Below, in pieces: positions 1-11,654 of a stretch of DNA of 64,000 nucleotides (the stretch's first letter is position 1; each line of letters starts with the position of its first letter). The position numbers and the translations under genes were made by a program. The stretch is from NCBI GenBank assembly GCA_026545765.1, contig CM048840.1, positions 22,262,765 through 22,326,764 of the forward strand, in the 5' to 3' direction. Source of the DNA: Plantago major (lineage: Eukaryota > Streptophyta > Magnoliopsida > Lamiales > Plantaginaceae). Under the pieces are notes generated by a model. That model saw only the letters and a program-made list of their open reading frames with translations, had not been told where the DNA came from and ran no database searches.

Positions 1-1014
1 CCAATAGGTTTCACTTATTTCAGTGTCAGCAAGCATTGTTCTTGCTGCTTCTTTTAGGGTCCTATTCTTCCTTTCAGCAACACCATTTTGTTGTGGTGTC
101 CTTACTGAAGATAGTTGATGTTGTATACCTTTGCAGGTACAAAACTCTTTTATGTACTGGTTCACAAACTCAGTACCATGGTCTGTTCTGATTACAGATA
201 CCTTGTCATTTTTCATGACTTCAAGCTTATTCAGCAAGTTAGGTATTTCAACCCTTGCATCAGATTTTTGTTTGAGGAATACAACCCAAGTGAATCTTGA
301 GTAATCATCAACAACAACCAAACCATACTTCTTTCCTGCATAGCTAGATATAGAGGATTCAAAAAGATCCATATGTAACATTTGCAGTGGCCTTTCACTG
401 GAGTGTCTAGTTTTAGACTTCAAAGATGTTTTGGATTGTTTCCCCATTTGGAAAGCTGAACATACACCATCTTTTCTGTATGCCATTTTGGGTAATCCAA
501 CCACCAGCTCTTTCTTGGCTAGCTTGTTCAGAGTTTTGAAGTTCAAGTGACTCATTATTTTATGCCATAGCCAATTTTCTTCAGTGTGGCCAGATTGACT
601 CACCATGAGACATTCTTCAGTTGTGGCAGATGCCTAGTCAGCAACATAGAGATTTCCTTTCCGCCTAGCAACCAAGACTGTCTGCTTCGACTCATTGTCA
701 ATTAATTTGCATAGTTTTGACTTGATCTTTACAGTGTACTCTTTGTCTACCCATTGACTCATGCTTAGGAGATTATATTTCAATCCTTCTACATGTAGTA
801 CTTCAGAGATTGTAAGAGCTCCAAGCTTCAGATTGCCAAAACCTATGGTTGGATTTTCATCTCCTCCAACAAATCTAATAATTGGTCCTTTATCGCATTT
901 TCTGTAGTTAACCAGATTTGCTTTGTCTCCTGTCATGTGCTTCCCACATCCACTATCAAAATGCCACTTCGGGTTCTTCCTCAGAGTGTTCTGCACAAAA
1001 TAGGAAACATGGAG
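1..1014 (-). pseudogene. pol of Sirevirus S1: protease, GAG-pre-integrase, integrase (partial)
   Basis: The protease-region motif FDSGCGKHMTG lies near 950. The frame stops at about 632-634, where S2 reads tryptophan, a TGG-to-TAG nonsense change. The GAG-pre-integrase domain and integrase follow, down to position 1. The last cysteine of the HHCC zinc-binding motif is replaced by phenylalanine (CSAF here, CSAC in S2). The integrase core still shows the IRTDHGTEF and QQNGVAERKN stretches around its catalytic residues. Truncated by the window edge. Confidence 0.85.
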
Positions 1015-3452
1015 TTAGGCTCTCATTCCAACAATGGAACCTTCTGGACTAAAGAATCTTCCTGTAGGAATCCATTTTTGAATGAACTTCCTTAGGGCAT
1101 TCTTTTGTCTTGTTGGAACATAAGGAGGAATTTTAGGTAAATGATTAGTGTCATTATCATTTAAAGCTATTTTCCGTCTTGGTGTGTTCCTTAGTGCTCC
1201 TCGTGGTGCTTTCAGATACCTTTCAGCGAACTTAGCTTTTCTTGTCAAATTTCTTCTAGCCCTGGCATTCAGATTGCTTGTGGCTTGTTCTTTCTTCCAC
1301 TTCTGATGATTGCTTTGAGCAATCCTAGCTTTTATCCATCGTTCTTGCTCTTGTTTATACTCACGAGCAAGTTGTTTCCCGATGTCTTTATAGCCAATGC
1401 CATTTCGAGCACCTGGTGCTATCCTGCACCCGCAATTTTTCCTTTCTGAGAGACATAGCACTGTGGGTGATTACACTTTTCAATGTTATGTTTCTTTACT
1501 GAAACGTTCCCAAAGTTTTCTTTTGGACTTGTTTTTCCCACAAAGGTTTGGTCGCAACTTCCTTGCCTTTGTTAACAGCCTTAGCTTTTTTACCAATGCT
1601 ATAGGTTGTTTGGGAACCATCTTGCTGAGCACTAACAAATATTATTCTTTCATTACACTTATTCAGAGTGGTAGAACTATTTGTTTGTGTGTCCAGCCCA
1701 AGTCCTCCTTTTTCTAAAGGATCTCTTAAATAAGAGTGTACTTCAGTAAGTGTGTCACTTGCTTTGGCATAGGATTGAAAAGATAGTTCTTTCTTTTTGA
1801 GTTCCTCATTTTCAGAAAGAAGATCTTTATATTCCTTTTGGAGTATATCCATTGCTTTTCTGTGTGACTTCTCCGTCTCAGATATATGTGCTTTAAGAAA
1901 TGCATTTTCGGCATCCTTTTTCTCATATATCTTGAGTAATTGTGAATTTTCCTTTTCAAGAGAATTCTTTTCTTCTTCAAGAATTTTGGCTCTGGCTCGG
2001 GCCATTAGAAATTCTCTTTCGTAGATATCAAGTTCTCTTCTGAGATGTTCCAAATTTCTGATTCCTTCCTCATCACTCTCATAGTTTATGTATTGAGAAA
2101 TGTTGGTTACCTTGTCAGCCATTAGGCAAGGCTCAATGTTGGAGCAATCTGGATAGATCTCCTCAGCAACCCCACACAATTCCCTTTTCTTTTGACCAAA
2201 GTCAACCAATTCATGAGTGATGCCACATAACTCTGGTGAAGGTAGTTTGGAGTCATCTGAGTCTTCTTCCTCAGATTCTGACTCAATATCAAGAGCATCC
2301 AGTTGTATTTAAATCTTTTTCCTTTCTTCAGTGAGCATAGCTCTCTGACCTCTCTTGAAATTTCTTCTATCTTTCTTGTCACCTGTCTTTAGCTTATTGA
2401 AAGCAGGGCAGTCCCTTTTGAAGTGACCAGGTTTCTGACAATAGAAACAAATATCGTTTCCGATTTGTTTCCTCAGTACTAGATGCTTGCTGAGCTGGCT
2501 TGTTCAGCGAGCTTGACAGCTGCATATTTTTGTACTGATGATAGTTTGAGCCTAGATGCTTTTTCAGCTTCTCTTTGGCTTTTCTTCTCTCAATTTCCTG
2601 ACTGGCATATTTTCTCATTTACTTCACAGCAAGAGCATCTTCCTCAGTCATTTCTTTGGTATCCTTCTTTTCAGAAGTACCTTGTGTCATTAAAGTAACA
2701 TTGTGAACTTTCTCAGCCATCACTTGTCCTCTCTGAGTAGTTTCATAGTTGACAGTAGCTAAGTGAGAAAAGAGTTCTACTAGAGTGATATTTGGCATTC
2801 CTTGGTTGAAATAAAAGTACTGAGTATGTTCCCAGTTTTGATTCAAGTTTCTCACGATAGTCTTAACCTTTTCAGAGTTAGAGTATCTCTCACTTTCACC
2901 AAGTGCAGCCATTTCACTCATCAGTGTCGTAAACTGGAAATCTTGTTCTTCAAGAGTCTCTGTGGGACCTTGTTTATAGTTTTGGAATTTGAGCTTCAAA
3001 ACTTCGAACTTATTTTCCTTTGTTTTCTCAGTGCCGACACAGATTTCTTCAATCAATTTCGTGCCACTTTTTGCACCCCACAGTTTACACTGTATGTGCT
3101 CTGGAGTGGAACGTATGATGATGTTACGAGCCTGACCATCCAGTCGATTTCTCTTGGCATCTTTCGATGTCCAGAGCTCTCTGGGATTTGGCTCATAAAC
3201 AACTTGACTAGTAGGTCTTCCACTGATTGACGCATCTGTCTGTGAGGAACCACCACTTGGTTCTTCATCAGTTGGATCTCTGTCTCTACCATTAGAAACC
3301 TCCATGACTTACTTGAGTTGTTGAATGACTACAGGGCCATTCTTTATCACTTCGATCATTTCATCACTGATGGCTTCTAGGTGGAGCATCATGTTGTTCT
3401 TCCATTTCTCATAGTTCTCTAGCTTGAGAATTGGAACGTCACTTAAAGACAT
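1015..3452 (-). pseudogene. gag of Sirevirus S1 (broken)
   Basis: The start MSLSDVPILK at 3452 matches the S2 gag start. The frame stops at 3309, where S2 has a glutamine codon, so this is a CAA-to-TAA change. Coding potential continues in pieces: 3305-2619 (gag core), a CCHC zinc knuckle around 2410-2451 (CX2CX4HX4C), 2209-1496 (long glutamate/lysine-rich coiled coil) and 1461-1015 (arginine/lysine-rich basic tail). In intact elements this protein would package the element's RNA. At least one in-frame stop and several frameshifts mean no full protein is made from this copy. Confidence 0.85.
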
Positions 3453-3550
3453 CCTGCAGCAATCACACTTAACAAACAAATCAAGTGTAGATGAAAAGCA
3501 GTTAGTGGGCACTTATCTGGGATCTAGGTTCAGTGCAGAAGGCTTGGGAA

Positions 3551-3568
3551 CCTCCTGCTCTGATACCA
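3551..3568 (-). other. Primer-binding site of S1 (initiator tRNA-Met type)
   Basis: The minus strand reads TGGTATCAGAGCAGGAGG, starting two bases inside the LTR. This is the usual copia site complementary to the 3' end of plant initiator tRNA-Met. The same motif occurs at the same position in S2. Confidence 0.9.
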
Positions 3569-3570
3569 CT

Positions 3571-5197
3571 TGTTGGTCCAGATAACGGCAAAGGAAAAGA
3601 CTGGGGGGGGGGGGTGAATAGTCTTTTACAACTTTTGTTGATAAACACAATTTCTCAGATATCTGATACTTAATTTCAGAGAGCGGAAGACTTTTTGTGA
3701 TAAGTGCACGTGCTCAGCTAAATGAAAGTGTGTAAGTACTTAACAAGATAACTGAAGCAAGGTAAATGCAGTAAGTAAATAACACAGTAAATTATAGTGG
3801 TATCTGAAGGTGGCGTAATTCTTCAACTAATCCACTTCGGCCTTTCTCAAACCTAGAATCCACTAAGACAGATAATTGAGTTTACCTTACAAATATCTTC
3901 TCTCGATTCCTAAATACACTAGGTTCCCAACCAAGTGTTCCCCCTGAGTTATTCCCCGGCTCCCAGCCAAGTACTTCCTATACTCAGAAACCTTTGAGTT
4001 GTTCCTTAGTTTCCCAAACTAAGTACTTCCTATGCTCAGTAACCTTGGAGTTATTCCTTAGTTTCCCAAACTAAGTACTTCCTGTACTCCACGCCGTTTA
4101 AGGTGTTGGTTATGATGGTTTGTCAGGTGAGTAGTCTTAATAACTTTTTCAGTTATGTAGGAATACTCTATAGAACAAAGATCACTTAACACACTTCACA
4201 ATGTGTGGTGATATGTTCTTTACTGACCCAAGTCTATGTTAAATGTTCTGGAGAATGAAACTCAGATACTTGATCCTTTGATTCAACTCCTTCACAGATA
4301 GCAAGGCTTGTTAAGGATCACGTCACTTAGAACTTTCGTGCTACTTAGAATTCAAGAGCTTAGTCGCAACTGTAAGTTAAAGAGTAAGTAGATTGAAGGC
4401 TTGTATGCTTGAATGAATAAGTTCGTTCTGTGTGTAAGTTCAAGGTGTGTTTCAAGCATTCTAAGTGGTGATATTTATAGTTGAATTTGAAGCCGTTTGA
4501 ATAGTATCCGTTAGGCTCAATTCAAATTCAAACTATTGATATCTGAAAACAGTACTGCAGAAGACATTGTCTCTTTTTAGAGATTTCCTCTTTTATTCAG
4601 ATGTCTCTGTCTGAGCATTAAATGCATTGTACTATTTTTGTCCTGTAGTGCCAACGGAACTATGCACGCTTTCTGAAGCATTGCATGTCCCTTTCCAGAG
4701 ACCTTCACATCTCCGGATACTTGTTGAAACATTGTTTCCCAGAAACATAGTTTTATCCAAGGTATCTGAGTGTATTTATCCGTGGGCACTTTTCCTCGTT
4801 CAGAAACCTTGTGTTCTCAGATATCTTTTGCGAAACTTGTTTATTGAAAAACACTTGTTTCTTCAAGATATCTGGACATAGGTATCTGATGACCTTCGCT
4901 TCAGCAATCTTGTGCAGTCATCAAATCTTCAAATTTGTTGAACTCTTCTGCCGGATGCCTTCTTCTTGGTCTTCTTCAAAGATATAAAAATTAAATTCAG
5001 AGGCCTAACATCCTATACAAGATTTGCTAGACTAACATACTTAGTGATTTTCCTCTTTTACAGTGTTCAAGTGAACCAGGAGTACTAACCACCTGTCTGA
5101 GCAAAGATAAGTCATTTGGTTGCTGATCAAAATCTAAACAGATAATCCTAACAATATTGTTTCTGGAAATTCAAATAGGACGTTTTAAATCCTAACA
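3571..5197 (-). repeat. 5' LTR of Sirevirus S1
   Basis: In element orientation the LTR starts TGTTAGG and ends CCAACA, immediately before the primer-binding site. The 5' start was placed by similarity to the LTR of S2, with which it shares long stretches. A run of twelve G lies near its inner end (about 3602-3613). Length 1627 bp. The partner 3' LTR is outside the window, so no target-site duplication can be read. Confidence 0.8.
4472..4480 (-). promoter_or_regulatory. TATA box in LTR of S1
   Basis: The minus strand reads CTATAAATA within the LTR, at a similar distance from the LTR end as the matching box in the S2 LTR. It probably marks the U3/R promoter of the element. Inferred from sequence only. 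Confidence 0.5.
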
Positions 5198-5932
5198 AAC
5201 TAATTTGACTGTGAAAAAAAATATGTATTTTAACTATAATTAGATTATGTAGCCCCAAAAGTAGGGAAGCTAAAAAACAACTCATATTATTCGGTTCAGT
5301 AGTCGTATTAGTGATTGACAAAATTCAAATTTATGTTGACCATCGAGCATCAAATATTAGTGAATTATAAATGAATTATTTTTTGCTTGGATTTGCCACA
5401 TCAGCTTTTTGCATAAGTGGCATATCTATTCTTTCATTCTCATTATCACTTTTATCATATATATAGATTCAACCCCAACCAAAACAATTCATCGTAAAAA
5501 AAACAAGGATAATCAATCTTTCTTCCCCATCGTCTCCAATTGAATTAAAACAGACCAATCCGTACTAACCCAAACCCTAATTCAACTCGAAAAAAGAACA
5601 ATCCATTATCAGAAACAATGATATTACTCACATTAATATATTTCATCAATTATTTAGAAGTATATGCCACAATAACACGCGTTCTAGTATCAATATATCA
5701 TCTGTTTCATAGTTTTGTTGTAAACATAAACGAACATATTCCTGTAGAAAAGCAGGTAAAAAGACGCATAATTCCGATAATTTCTTGTCTGAAGAAACAC
5801 ATCATACATCGAGACAGTAAATAAACACTTTTCTTTAGTAATAATTAAAGGTCTTCAATTGAAATTCTGGGTATATAGTCATCTGTCTCCCAAACAGAGT
5901 TGCAAAGTGTAGCTTATACCATTTCCAGTTAA
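5198..5932. other. Intergenic, no gene seen
   Basis: AT-rich sequence between the Sirevirus LTR and the 3' end of P450 copy A. The short ORF near 5618-5824 resembles nothing recognisable. The stretch next to 5932 should hold the 3' UTR of the P450 gene. Confidence 0.5.
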
Positions 5933-7539
5933 TCATTCAAGCAATCGATACGAGGGGATAGCCATCAGATGATTAGCTCTACAAGTCACTAGACCAAAAT
6001 GCTCAGACATGTCCAATTCATCGTGCAACATGCCATTCGGGAGCTCCCAGTCAAAGCAATGCACCAGTTGCGCAACTACCAGTCGCAAAGTTAATAGTCC
6101 TAGTTGCAATCCCGGGCAGCCCCTTCTACCGGCGCCAAATGGTATGAGCTGGAAATCATGTCCACGAAGGTCAATACTGCTGCCAATAAACCTCTCCGGT
6201 GTAAATGTCTCAGGGTCTTGCCAAATGCTAGAATCCCTTCCAATAGCACAAACATTTACCATCATTCTTGATCCTTTTGGTATGTGGAATCCATCAATTT
6301 CGCAATCGTCCATGGACTCGTGTGGCAATAAGGGTGCGACTGGATGGAGCCTTAGTGTCTCCTTGATTACACAGTCCAAGTATGGAAGGTGTTCGAGGTG
6401 TGATTCTTCCACCATATGCTCCATTAATCCGACAGTTTCTTCCAGTTCATTTTGTAGTTTCTTCATTACTTTCGGGTGTCTCAAGAGTTCTGATAGTGTC
6501 CATTCGACTGCTGTTGCTGTAGTGTCCATACCAGCTAATATCATATCCTGGTGAACAAAATTGTTATTAATCGAATTCGGTTTGTAAAATTCAGCATAAG
6601 GACGAAAAGATAATAGGTTTTATATATATCTAAGGCAGAACAACTAGGAATAATGTAAATTACCAGGAGAAGGGCCTTGACATTGCGGCGATCAAACTCA
6701 AAACCGGCTTCTCCAGAATGCAACATGACCATCAGTATATCAACAAAGTCCCTAGAAGCATGTTTGCCCTGATCTGTGCTATTCTTTGTGTGATCATCAA
6801 TGATTTTCTCCAAAAATCTATCAAATGTTCTGCTTACACGTTTCATCCGTCGGGTCAATCCTTGAAGATCAAGCACACCAAGGAACGGAAAATAGTCGGC
6901 AAGATTAAAAACTCCAATAACCTCCATAGTCTCTACAACCAAGTCTTTGAACCCCTTAAAATCCAGATCACTATCTTCATATCTCCTTCCAAGCACCATG
7001 AAGAAAATCATATCCGCATTTAACGCTGATACTCTAGCACTAACATCAACAGTTTCCTGCTTCTCAGAAGTCTGTTTAAGAGAAGTGACCAAAGCGCGTA
7101 CCTCTTGCGTTCTCATGGAACGGAACTGGCTGATCCTGAGTTGACTCAACAGCTCAATGGTGCAGATTTTTCGCATGTTACGCCAGGAAGGGCCATAATG
7201 CCCTGAGACCACGTCTCTACTGTTGTATATAATGTGCTTTGCACCCTCATTGGAAGGCCTGTCAGCGAAAATATGATCATAGGTCTTGAGAACGCGCTCA
7301 GCCATAGCAGGGGATGATACAACAACGGCAGGGACAAGGCCTAAACGCATGTACATGATGGGGCCGTATTTACGGGCAAGGCGGTGTAAGTCATGGTGTG
7401 GATTTTTCCCTAACAGGTGGAAATGGCCTAGTATTGGAAGGCCTATTGGACCTGGAGGCAGTCTTCTCCTCTTGCTTACGTCTCGCAGAAGCAAATAGAG
7501 AAACAAAATCGATGCAACTGCTGCCCAGATCCCGACCAT
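5933..7539 (-). CDS. Cytochrome P450, CYP71 clan, CYP736A-like (copy A, intact)
   Basis: Two exons, 7539-6664 and 6547-5933, are joined by a 116-bp GT-AG intron in phase 0, giving 496 residues, a normal length. A hydrophobic anchor (residues 4-18) is followed by a basic stretch and the PPGP hinge (28-31), so it should be an ER-membrane monooxygenase fed by NADPH-P450 reductase. It has the WRNMR C-helix motif, I-helix AGMDTT (297-302), ExxR (355-358), PERF (409-412) and heme loop [10 protein letters not shown] with Cys436 as heme ligand. An upstream Met at 7569 would add ten residues; 7539 was chosen by homology with copy B. Residue 392 is Cys where copy B and most relatives have Trp (NVWAIGRD). 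The substrate cannot be told from sequence. The CYP736A assignment is by recall of family motifs; CYP81 is a less likely alternative. Confidence 0.9.
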
Positions 7540-7705
7540 ATTGTATTGGTACTTTATGCAAGGTATCATATATACATACAGGTCTATTAGATGAATTATT
7601 ACAGAACTAAAAAATTAGGGAACGTTGCAGAGAGAAAGAGAGACTTGGAAACTAGCAAGAATACAAAGAATTGTGTGAGTTGAAAAGATTGGAGAATGCT
7701 TGCTG

Positions 7706-7714
7706 CTATTTATA
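7706..7714 (-). promoter_or_regulatory. TATA box of P450 copy A
   Basis: The minus strand reads TATAAATAG about 170 bp upstream of the chosen start codon, leaving room for an ordinary 5' UTR. No equally clear box was found before copy B. Confidence 0.6.
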
Positions 7715-8805
7715 GGATCCTAGCAGGAGTTAATGCATATGGTTTCAGGACTAATTCAATTCTAAAATTGCATTACCTTATCTGAGATATGATTTAGCTC
7801 CCACGACAAGGCAAACAAACTCATTTAAATTACATCTATCAGTAATGTTCGTCTCCGTTACTGAAACCTCGTGAAGAACATAACAGGAACCACTCAACCA
7901 CCAATAACTGAGCAAACTAGTTGGGTGTTTTTATCAGTACAACAGTTAATGGTCTTAATATATGCATCTATTTGTCTAATTTCCATGCTGAGGGATGGCC
8001 AATCTTCAGCTAATCAGCTTCACTTTCTCTGCAGATGTGTTTTAGGTCCTCGGGTTAGATTTATAGCTTGCATTAAGCAAGAACTGGACGTTTGAGTTTT
8101 TCATTACAATTCAACATGGATTAGATTTAATATATGAATCTGCAACGAATATTGATAATAAAAACATGGTTCTCTGGCCATTTTTAGTGGTGGCGGCTCT
8201 CCTAGTCGTGTTTTTTAAATTCAGAAGGATCTAAATCGATACAAACTCAAGTGAACTCAAATCTCTGAACGTCCTTTATGCCTCTTTCTTCATGTTTTTT
8301 TCCTGTCTTTTTCTTTCTGGTTCTTGTTTGCCTCTTCATGTTCTTTTCCTGTCTTTTTCTTTCCGGTTCTTGTTTATCTGTAACATGGATATTACTTCAC
8401 GGAATCACAGGGGTAGTTATGGCTTAAAAAAAGATTCACACGAAAGGAAGAGCGGATAACTTATCTTGCATATAGTAAGATGAAGCTTGTGAGATTCCGT
8501 ACGGTGCAAGTTGCTGAATTAAATCCAGGATCCATTTCTTTTGGCTTTTTTCATCAGATTTATAGCAGGAAATGTAAACATAATCTGCTTAAGATAGAAA
8601 ATAAGAGCAATTATGTCCAGTATGCAACAAATTACTTTCATGATCATCATGATCACTTACTATTGTTCAACCACCTCACCTACTATACTGAATTTAGAAA
8701 ACCTTCAAGCCCTTGACAGAAGAATGAGAGTCTCACATGAGGATAAGCTTAAATGGGAAAGTTAGCAGTTACAGATTTTCATCTCCCAAGTAAATAAATT
8801 CTGCG
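7715..8805. other. Intergenic upstream of P450 copy A
   Basis: Holds the probable promoter of copy A and AT-rich sequence. A short imperfect direct repeat of a CT-rich stretch lies at about 8280-8370. No coding sequence is recognisable; the ORF at 8480-8716 looks like chance. Confidence 0.5.
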
Positions 8806-9513
8806 TGAAAGTGCAGATGTTGCAGCAACAGGGCTATGACTCTTGCAGCAACAATAGCTATAACAGTATCAGTTCAGAAAATCTGCACTTTAGAGGACTT
8901 TATTGATAATGCCTTTTTTTACTAACTATATAAACTAGTTCCACGGATCTGAATTTGTGTTTTTAGATAGGAATCGACTTATATTCAAGAAAGCCCTGGA
9001 GTCTTAGAAGACAAGATACAAGGGACTCTTGGAAGTCAATATCTTATGGACTCTTAGAAGATCGAATGATTTGGACTCTTGAAGATAAGGATGAGCAACA
9101 AGATCTGATTGGACCTGATCTTATGGACGTTGTTCTACACTATATATACAAGATCAGGGCCATCACAAAGGGTGTGCAAGTATAGAGCAATAGAGCAATC
9201 ATATACATCATTCTCTATTTACTTGTAACCGTTTGTACTAGTTTTTGAAGTATCTAGTTTAGGTGCTTTGGATTAGTTAGTTATTCCGACTAGCTTTTTG
9301 TAAATCCTCTTATTATAGTGGATATTTGCCTTGGCCACAGTAGGTATATTTATATACCTGCTAGAAATCATCTTGTTTGCTGTTCACTTTTACATATTTT
9401 CGCTGTGCAAGTGATTGTTCCTGTCACTGTGACACCAACTGTTGTAGTAACATTGCTACTAACAGTGGTGTTTTAGTAAGAAGTGCAAAGTCGTAGGTCC
9501 TTACGTTCTTACA
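8806..9513 (+). repeat. Solo LTR of the copia C1 family
   Basis: This 708-bp stretch starts TGAAAGTGCAG and ends TTACGTTCTTACA. It matches, in reverse orientation, the 742-bp LTRs of the copia element at 13469-25013. It is flanked on both sides by the same five bases, CTGCG (8801-8805 and 9514-9518), a perfect target-site duplication. There is no internal sequence, so this is a solo LTR left by recombination between two LTRs. A TATATATA stretch near 9140-9148 is the likely LTR promoter. Confidence 0.9.
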
Positions 9514-9518
9514 CTGCG

Positions 9519-9957
9519 TTTTCATATTCATCCACGCTTCAAATGTTATTATCACTATTTATTCTGTAATTTTCATGTTCTCGGATGTGATTCATGACAG
9601 TACTTCTAGTGACGGCTCAAATTTTCAGGACTTCTTCATTCGCGAATTAAGTTAAAAAGTGAAGCCTAGCACGGTTATTCCATTCAATAAAATCAGTACA
9701 ATTCCAAGCCCAGGTCTATTCCTTTAAATTCCCAAATCCAAACTAGTCAATCTCCTATCAGACTGTAATTTTATTTGGTAATTTAATCAAGAAAACGAAC
9801 AATAACTGAATAAGAAAGATATAGATTTAAGAACACTTGGACTCATGGCAAGAAACAAGAAGAGAAAAATGCATACACAGTAGCTTCAAGGAATCAATCT
9901 CTCCAGCAATACTGTTTCTGTCATATTCTCTCATGAACTGGCCTATACTATACTTAA
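9519..9957. other. Intergenic 3' of P450 copy B
   Basis: No gene seen. It probably includes the 3' UTR of copy B. Confidence 0.4.
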
Positions 9958-11654
9958 TTAAGTGAGCAACCTGTACCCAGCAGGAACGGCCATAAGATGA
10001 TTAGCCCTAGCAGTCACTAAGCCAAAATGTTCAGACATGTCCAAATCATTTGGCAGCATGCCATCTGGGAGCTCCCAATCGAAGCAATGGACAAGCTGCG
10101 CCACAACCAATCGCAGCGCTAATAGTCCTAACTGCAACCCAGGGCAGCCCCTTCTACCAGCGCCAAACGGTATGAGCTGGAAATTGCGTCCACGGAGGTC
10201 AATATTGCTACCAATAAACCTCTCCGGTGTAAACGTCGCAGGGTCATTCCAAATGCTAGAATCCCTTCCAATAGCCCAAACATTTACCATCATTCTTGAT
10301 CCTTTTGGTATGTGGTATCCATCAATTTCGCAATCATCCATGGACTCATGTGGCAATAAGGGTGCAACTGGATGGAGCCTTAGCGTCTCCTTGATTACAC
10401 AGTCCAAGTATGGTAGGTGTTCGAGGTGTGATTCTTCCAACATATGCTCCAAGCCGACAATTGCTTCCAGTTCGTTTTGCAGTTTCTTCATTACTTTGGG
10501 GTGTCTTATAAGTTCTGATAGTGTCCATTCGACTGCCGTTGCTGAAGTGTCCATACCAGCTATTAACATATCCTGGTGAACAATATTGTTATTGATCGAA
10601 TTTGGTTTGTAAAATTCAGCATAAGAATGAGAAGATAATAGGTTCTATATCTAGGGCAGAACAGTACAACTAGGTTACGAAACAATTCGATTTACATCGT
10701 ATACTTTAAAGATCAGTGTTATTCACTAGTTCACACAAAGAATTGACAAATATAGGAAGAATTTTGATTACCAGGAGAAGGGCCTTGACATTGCGGCGAT
10801 CAAACTCAAAACCGGCTTCTCCAGAATGCAACATGGCCATCAGTATATCGAGAAAGTCCTGAGAAACATGTTTCCCCTGATCTGTGCTATTCTTTGTGTG
10901 ATCATCAATGATTTTCTCCAAAAATCTATCGAATGTTCTGCTCACACGCTTCATCCGTCGAGTCAATCCTTGAAGATCAAGCACACCAAGGAACGGAAAA
11001 TAGTCGGCAAGATTAAATACACCCATCACCTCCATAGTCTCTACTACCAAATCTTTGAACCCCTTATCATCTAGATCACTATCTTCATATCTCCTTCCAA
11101 GCACCATGAATGAAATCATACCCGCACTTAACGCTGATACTCTAGCACTAACATCAACAGTTTCCTGCTTCTCAGAAGCCTGTTTAAGAGAAGTGACCAA
11201 AGCGCGTACCTCTTGTGTTCTCATGGAACGGAATTGGCTGATCCTGAGTTGACTCAACAGCTCAATGGTGCAGATTTTTCGCATGTTACGCACCATAACG
11301 CCCTGAGACCACGTCTCTGCTGTTGTACATAATGTACTTTCCGCCCTCGCTGTAAGGCCTGTCAGCGAAAATATGATCATAGGTCTTGAGAATGAGCTCC
11401 GCCATAGCAGGGGATGATACGACAACAGCAGGGATGAGGCCTAAACGCATGTACATGATGGGGCCGTATTTAAGGGCGAGGCGGTGTAAGTCATGGTGTG
11501 GATTTTTCCCTAACATGTGGAAATGACCTAGTACTGGAAGGCCTGTTGGACCTGGAGGCAGTCTTCTCTTCTTGCTAACGCTTCGCAGCAGCAAATAGAG
11601 ACACAAAATCGATGAAACTGCTGCCCAGATCCCGGTCATAGAGAATGAAACCAT
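9958..11654 (-). pseudogene. Cytochrome P450, CYP736A-like (copy B, frameshifted)
   Basis: Close paralogue of copy A with the same structure: exon 1 11654-10772, a 199-bp phase-0 intron, exon 2 10572-9958. Exon 2 is complete, with I-helix AGMDTS, Exx[15 protein letters not shown] and the conserved NVWAIGRD. In exon 1, around 11291-11293, one base stands where copy A has nine, a net loss of eight bases. This removes the region encoding the tryptophan of the WRNMRK C-helix and creates a stop right after RYGA (residue 122-123). Everything downstream is open in the shifted frame. As written the gene yields only the N-terminal quarter. The start may be 11654 or the second Met at 11639. Whether the deletion is real is worth checking, because the rest of the gene shows no decay. 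Confidence 0.85.

Larger units (their letters stand above)
1..5197 (-). mobile_element. Sirevirus-type Ty1/copia retrotransposon, 5' half (element S1)
   Basis: Read on the minus strand, the order is LTR, primer-binding site, gag, protease, GAG-pre-integrase and integrase. The window edge cuts the integrase, so reverse transcriptase and the 3' LTR are not visible. The long LTR (about 1.6 kb), an initiator-methionine primer site two bases after it, and a long gag with zinc knuckle, coiled coil and basic tail are typical of Sireviruses. Several stops and frameshifts make it a dead copy. A related element (S2) lies at 53979-64000 on the other strand and shares gag and pol sequence. Confidence 0.9.

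Noticed and set aside
3551..3568. Part of a tRNA gene
   Set aside because: It is only the 18 bases complementary to a tRNA 3' end and sits next to an LTR, so it is a primer-binding site. The same holds for 55670-55687.
3602..3613. G-quadruplex regulatory element
   Set aside because: It is a single homopolymer of twelve G next to an LTR end, with no further G runs; its length may also be a sequencing uncertainty. S2 has a C/G-rich stretch at the same place (55626-55634).
5933..7539. Assignment of the P450 to CYP81
   Set aside because: The one-intron structure also fits CYP81, but the [16 protein letters not shown] and C-terminal FGLVT...RANHLMAIP stretches fit CYP736A better. It cannot be settled without a search.
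7540..7569. Upstream Met at 7569 as the start of P450 copy A
   Set aside because: The ten extra residues are polar and have no counterpart in copies B and C. The anchor normally begins within a few residues of the start.
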